Below, in pieces: positions 60,505-64,000 of a stretch of DNA of 64,000 bases. The stretch spans positions 1-64,000 of the forward strand of contig CADEDY010000003.1 in assembly GCA_902826215.1 (NCBI GenBank), in the 5' to 3' direction. How positions within the stretch are numbered: the stretch's first letter is position 1; each line of letters opens with the position of its first letter. The DNA comes from an uncultured Bacteroidota bacterium (GTDB taxonomy: Bacteria > Bacteroidota > Bacteroidia > Flavobacteriales_F > PHOS-HE28). The notes under the pieces are model-generated. The model was given only the letters and a program-made list of their open reading frames with translations, made no database searches and was not told the origin of the DNA. The translations under genes and the position numbers were made by a program.

Positions 60505-62694
60505 ATGGGAAGTGAATTGATGTACTACATCCCCGTGATGGGCCTCGTAGGCTTGGTGGTGATGGTGGCGAAGGCCATGTGGGTGAACAAACAGGATGCT
60601 GGCGACGCCAACATGCAGGAGCTAGCCGGCTACATTGCCCGCGGTGCCAGCGCCTTCTTGAAAGCAGAGTGGAAAGTACTCGGTGTGTTCGCCGTGATCG
60701 CTGCCGTATTGCTCGCTTGGAGCGGCACACTTCACCCCAACAGCGATTGGGTCATCGCCATCGCCTTCCTCATCGGTGCCTTCTTCAGCGCCTTTGCCGG
60801 TTGGATCGGCATGAGCATCGCTACCAAGGCCAACGTGCGCACGACACAGGCTGCGCGCACGAGCTTGTCACAAGCGCTCAAAGTGAGTTTCACCGGCGGA
60901 ACCGTGATGGGTCTTGGTGTTGCTGGCTTGGCGGTACTGGGTCTCAGCTCACTCTTCATCGTATTCCTCGGCATGTACGTAGGCGATGCTGGTGCCAATG
61001 GAGAAGAGATGATGAAGTGCCTCGAAGTGCTGGCGGGCTTCTCGCTCGGTGCAGAATCGATCGCGCTCTTCGCCCGTGTGGGTGGTGGCATCTACACCAA
61101 GGCCGCCGACGTGGGCGCTGATCTCGTGGGTAAAGTGGAAGCCGGTATCCCCGAGGATGATGCGCGCAACCCAGCGACCATCGCCGATAACGTCGGCGAC
61201 AACGTGGGTGACGTGGCTGGCATGGGTGCCGACCTCTTCGGATCCTATGTGGCCACGATGTTGGCGACGATGGTGCTCGGCCGCGAGGTCGTGAGCGCCG
61301 ACAACTTCGGTGGCATGGCCCCGATCCTCCTGCCAATGGTGATCGCCGGTCTCGGTGTGCTCTTCAGCATCGTGGGCACCTTCTTCGTGCGTATCAACAA
61401 GGACAGCGACAGCGTGATGAATGCGCTGAACCTGGGCAACTGGGGTTCCATGGTCCTTGTCGCCATTTCGAGCTACTTCCTGGTGGATTGGATGTTGCCC
61501 GAGACCATGCAATTCGTTCGCAACGGGATCTCCGTGGAGATTACCAGCATGAATGTCTTCTATGCGATCATTCTCGGTCTGGTCGTCGGTACCTTGATGA
61601 GCATGGTGACCGAGTACTACACGAGCATGGGTCGCCGTCCGGTGGACAGCATCGTGCAGAAGAGCGGCACCGGCCACGGCACCAACGTGATCGGTGGTTT
61701 GGCCATGGGCATGGAAAGCACCGTGCTGCCGATCCTGATCCTCGCAGCAGGCATCTGGGGTTCGTTCACCTTGGCAGGTATGTACGGTGTGGCGATCGCT
61801 GCAGCGGGCATGATGGCCACCACGGCGATGCAGTTGGCGATCGATGCCTTCGGTCCTATTGCTGACAATGCTGGTGGTATCGCCGAGATGAGCGGCCTGC
61901 CGAAGGAAGTGCGTGAGCGTACCGACAATCTCGATGCTGTGGGTAACACTACTGCCGCAACGGGCAAAGGCTTCGCGATCGCCTCTGCAGCATTGACGGC
62001 CCTCGCGCTTTTCGCAGCCTACGTAGGCATGTCCGGCATCACCGGCATCGACATCTACAAGGCCGATGTGTTGGCCATGTTGTTCGTTGGCGGCATGATC
62101 CCGTTCTTCTTCAGCAGCCTCGCCATCAGTGCCGTGGGCAAAGCGGCCATGGACATGGTGAAGGAAGTGCGTCGCCAGTTCCGCGAGATCCCTGGGATCA
62201 TGGAAGGCAAGGCGAAGCCCGAGTACGAGAAGTGCGTGGCGATCAGCACCAAGGCTTCCATCCGCGAAATGATCGCTCCAGGTGCATTGGCCCTGATCTC
62301 CCCCTTGCTCGTTGGATTCCTCGCAGGACCCGAAGCATTGGGAGGATTGCTCGCCGGTATCACCGTGAGCGGTGTGCTCATGGGCATGTTCCAGAACAAC
62401 GCCGGTGGCGCTTGGGACAACGCCAAGAAGAGCTTCGAGAAAGGCGTGATCATCGACGGCAAGGAATTCAAGAAGGGCAGCGAGCCGCACAAGGCCGCAG
62501 TTACTGGTGACACCGTGGGTGACCCATTCAAGGACACCTCGGGACCTTCGATGAACATCCTCATCAAGTTGACCTCCATCGTTGCGTTGGTGATCGCACC
62601 GCACATCAATGTGAACAAGGAGAGCGAAAGGGTGCATGTCGATCCTGTGTCCATCGAAGTGGTCCACACGATCGAAAGCACGACGAGTCACTGA
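60505..62694 (+). CDS. hppA: Membrane-bound ion-translocating pyrophosphatase
   Basis: A 729-residue protein with about 16 transmembrane helices. The PPi-binding acidic motif [44 protein letters not shown] is present (about 200-240). It hydrolyses pyrophosphate and pumps protons or sodium. The text [23 protein letters not shown] has Ala, not Lys, at the position that sets potassium dependence, so a potassium-dependent subtype is favoured; whether H+, Na+ or both are moved cannot be told here. The gene stands alone with its own terminator at 62713. Confidence 0.95.
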   Translation: MGSELMYYIPVMGLVGLVVMVAKAMWVNKQDAGDANMQELAGYIARGASAFLKAEWKVLGVFAVIAAVLLAWSGTLHPNSDWVIAIAFLIGAFFSAFAGWIGMSIATKANVRTTQAARTSLSQALKVSFTGGTVMGLGVAGLAVLGLSSLFIVFLGMYVGDAGANGEEMMKCLEVLAGFSLGAESIALFARVGGGIYTKAADVGADLVGKVEAGIPEDDARNPATIADNVGDNVGDVAGMGADLFGSYVATMLATMVLGREVVSADNFGGMAPILLPMVIAGLGVLFSIVGTFFVRINKDSDSVMNALNLGNWGSMVLVAISSYFLVDWMLPETMQFVRNGISVEITSMNVFYAIILGLVVGTLMSMVTEYYTSMGRRPVDSIVQKSGTGHGTNVIGGLAMGMESTVLPILILAAGIWGSFTLAGMYGVAIAAAGMMATTAMQLAIDAFGPIADNAGGIAEMSGLPKEVRERTDNLDAVGNTTAATGKGFAIASAALTALALFAAYVGMSGITGIDIYKADVLAMLFVGGMIPFFFSSLAISAVGKAAMDMVKEVRRQFREIPGIMEGKAKPEYEKCVAISTKASIREMIAPGALALISPLLVGFLAGPEALGGLLAGITVSGVLMGMFQNNAGGAWDNAKKSFEKGVIIDGKEFKKGSEPHKAAVTGDTVGDPFKDTSGPSMNILIKLTSIVALVIAPHINVNKESERVHVDPVSIEVVHTIESTTSH

Positions 62695-62712
62695 TCCTTC
62701 AGAACCTCTATG

Positions 62713-62740
62713 AAAGCCCCGGCCGCAAGCCGGGGCTTTT
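62713..62740 (+). terminator. Terminator after hppA
   Basis: An 11-bp perfect stem (AAAGCCCCGGC with GCCGGGGCTTT) and loop CGCAA is followed by TTCG, 18 bases after the hppA stop. Confidence 0.93.
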
Positions 62741-62839
62741 CGTTTCATGGTCATTCGGGTTGTTCCGTGACTGGACCTCGACTCGCCGCTCGAAAATGAC
62801 GTGGCGGTGATCGATGAAGTTGAAGGCCCCGACCGCAAC

Positions 62840-62878
62840 AACGAAGAAGCCCGGTCCAGTGGACAGGGCTTCTTCGTT
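62840..62878 (-). terminator. Terminator hairpin for deoxynucleoside kinase gene
   Basis: The minus strand has a 13-bp stem (AACGAAGAAGCCC with GGGCTTCTTCGTT) enclosing a second small hairpin GGTCC...GGAC. It lies 18 bases after the gene's stop at 62897 and is bidirectional in form. Confidence 0.8.
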
Positions 62879-62896
62879 CCAATGAAATGAGGCTGC

Positions 62897-63616
62897 TTAC
62901 TTCTTCTTCGCAGCTGCCTTCTTAGCTGGGGGCTTGCTCGCCGTTTTAGCAGTAGGCTTTGCGGACGCTTTCGAGATCGCCTTGGCGGGCGCAGCTTCCA
63001 TGGGGAACAAGCCGTGGATCTCCGCATCGATCCGGCTGATGATCTTGCCGAGATCCTCAGGGTCGGTGTGGAACCGGTTGTCCTCCACATCGATCACGAG
63101 TAACTTGCCCTTGTCGTACTTCTCGATCCAACCGTTGTAGCGTTCGTTCAAACGTTTGAGGTAATCGATGCTGATGGAGCTTTCGTAATCACGGCCGCGC
63201 TCGCTGATCTGCTTCACCAATTTCTCCACCGGCGCTTGCAGGTAGATCAGCAGGTCGGGCGGGGTGATCGAATTATCCATGTTGTTGAACAACCGGAAAT
63301 AGTTTTCGAAGTCGCGCGTCGTCATCAAACCCATCGCGTGCAGGTTCGGCGCGAAAATGAATGCATCCTCGTAGATCGTACGATCCTGGATCACGTTGCG
63401 CCCACTGCGCCGGATCTCCAACAACTGCTCGTAACGTGAGTTGAGGAAGAAGATCTGCAGGTTGAAGCTCCAGCGCTGCATGTCCTTGTAGAAGTCGAAG
63501 AGGTAGGGGTTGTTGTCCACGGCCTCTTGCAGCTGGTCCCACTTGTAGTGTTTGGCCAACAGTTGGGTGAGGGTGGTCTTTCCGGAGCCGATATTTCCTG
63601 CGATCGCGATATGCAT
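62897..63616 (-). CDS. Deoxynucleoside kinase with basic Lys/Ala-rich tail
   Basis: A 239-residue enzyme. The P-loop GNIGSGKTT is at residues 7-15; later motifs RTIYEDAFIF and LIYLQAPVEKLVKQISERGRDYE match the deoxynucleoside kinase family (dGK/dAK/dCK type). It phosphorylates salvaged deoxynucleosides. The last ~30 residues (after GLFPMEAAPAKA) are alanine/lysine/proline repeats ending PPAKKAAAKKK, an eukaryotic-H1-like tail seen in some Bacteroidota. The ATG at 63616 is chosen; a -7-like TATCTTCG lies at 63635-63642. Confidence 0.93.
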   Translation of the reverse strand: MHIAIAGNIGSGKTTLTQLLAKHYKWDQLQEAVDNNPYLFDFYKDMQRWSFNLQIFFLNSRYEQLLEIRRSGRNVIQDRTIYEDAFIFAPNLHAMGLMTTRDFENYFRLFNNMDNSITPPDLLIYLQAPVEKLVKQISERGRDYESSISIDYLKRLNERYNGWIEKYDKGKLLVIDVEDNRFHTDPEDLGKIISRIDAEIHGLFPMEAAPAKAISKASAKPTAKTASKPPAKKAAAKKK

Positions 63617-63634
63617 GATGGTTGCGTGGGAACG

Positions 63635-63642
63635 CGAAGATA
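63635..63642 (-). promoter_or_regulatory. Putative -7 element for deoxynucleoside kinase
   Basis: On the minus strand TATCTTCG (one change from TAnnTTTG) lies 18 bases before the ATG. Confidence 0.45.
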
Positions 63643-63689
63643 CCCGCACGCATGGAAGCGAGGCACGTTGTGGAAAAGTCGTGATCGGA

Positions 63690-64000
63690 TCAGCGCTCGC
63701 CGGGCAAAGGCTCGATCACGATGCGGTCTGCTGATCGCACATAGGCGTGACCGTGTTCGATCCGCACTTCCAAGGCATCGGCGCGCAGATCCTCGGAGAT
63801 GGGGATCTCTTCGATCGCGAAAGAGATCATGTCGTACACGAAAGCTTTGCCGTCCTGGAAATAGTACACCACACGATCTCGGACCTCGAAACTCTTCGCA
63901 CCGATGATCGGGATCGTCTTGACGTAGGTGCCGAAGAGGTCGAAGACAAGGATGCCGTTCTTCGGGTCGTTCAGGTAGAGGCGACTGTCGAATTCCTGCA
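63690..64000 (-). CDS. Propeller-like protein of unknown function (5' end cut by window edge)
   Basis: The frame is open to the right edge; about 103 codons are seen, ending at TGA 63690. The text RLYLNDPKNGILVFDLFGTYVKTIPIIGAKSFEVRDRVVYYFQDGK followed by AFVYDMISFAIEEIPI and a last YVRSADRIVIEPLPGER resembles six-bladed propeller or NHL-like repeats known in Bacteroidota beside a deoxynucleoside kinase. Start and full length are outside the window. It precedes the kinase gene by 73 bases on the same strand. Confidence 0.7.
   Translation of the reverse strand, partial: QEFDSRLYLNDPKNGILVFDLFGTYVKTIPIIGAKSFEVRDRVVYYFQDGKAFVYDMISFAIEEIPISEDLRADALEVRIEHGHAYVRSADRIVIEPLPGER

Noticed and set aside
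60949-63090. 713-codon open frame antisense to the membrane pyrophosphatase
   Set aside because: Histidine- and arginine-rich translation without domains, spans a terminator and two genes; a composition shadow.

Overview
The window looks like a chromosomal piece of a fairly GC-rich member of the Bacteroidota, probably close to Flavobacteriales. Evidence: many proteins carry type IX secretion (T9SS) type A C-terminal sorting domains, there are three large SusC/CirA-like or small CarboxypepD_reg-like proteins, a PorV/PorQ-family barrel, a DUF3127 protein, two DUF2911 proteins, a bacterial GGGP-synthase-family protein, and promoters with the Bacteroidota -7 element TAnnTTTG (often as TAnnTTCG here) instead of sigma70 boxes. 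Shine-Dalgarno sequences are mostly absent. Genes are densely packed, and no stretch above 300 bases lacks a gene, apart from 28900-29215, which holds a tRNA-Leu.

Layout. 1-2255: an edge-truncated lycopene cyclase and a secreted T9SS protein (minus strand). 2363-5536: a NadR-like kinase and a TPP-riboswitch-controlled TonB receptor, probably for thiamine. 5725-10679: a T9SS protein, then a minus-strand pair of GGGP synthase and a TPR/adenylate cyclase. 10907-14635: a glycosyltransferase, adenosylhomocysteinase with a strong terminator, a Rieske-like lipoprotein and a small basic secreted protein. 14884-23837: a three-gene surface operon (TonB receptor, 1358-residue secreted protein, PorV/PorQ-like barrel). 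23921-28899: greA, HIT protein, ruvC, a flippase-like/GT2 pair, a DUF3127 protein and a flavin reductase-like protein. 28994-33339: tRNA-Leu, then tig-clpP-clpP-clpX with two tandem clpP genes. 33405-35043: DUF2911 protein and an SDR. 35134-41320: three tandem T9SS proteins whose C-terminal sorting domains are nearly identical. 41580-46419: a sodium/solute symporter and a PIG-L deacetylase separated by a small four-helix-bundle cassette bounded by inverted repeat arrays. 46523-49560: DUF2911-TPR protein and a LytTR/LytS two-component pair. 49775-57027: folA-thyA, a ClC transporter, a secreted propeller-like protein, a CHAP hydrolase, a nucleoside transporter and a bifunctional-nuclease-family protein. 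57152-64000: etfBA, a 2-oxoacid dehydrogenase E1 beta subunit, a small secreted protein, a membrane pyrophosphatase, a deoxynucleoside kinase and an edge-truncated propeller-like protein.

How parts work together: the proteostasis block (trigger factor, two ClpP, ClpX) would fold or degrade new proteins; the nucleotide genes (folA-thyA, nucleoside transporter, deoxynucleoside kinase) support dNTP supply; the TonB receptors, PorV-like barrel and T9SS cargo build the cell surface. The most unusual items are the four-helix-bundle cassette whose flanks are inverted copies of a short-word repeat array, with at least two related-looking repeat hairpins elsewhere in the window; the clpP duplication; the TonB receptor/giant protein/PorV-like operon; and the riboswitch-controlled vitamin receptor beside a NadR-like kinase.
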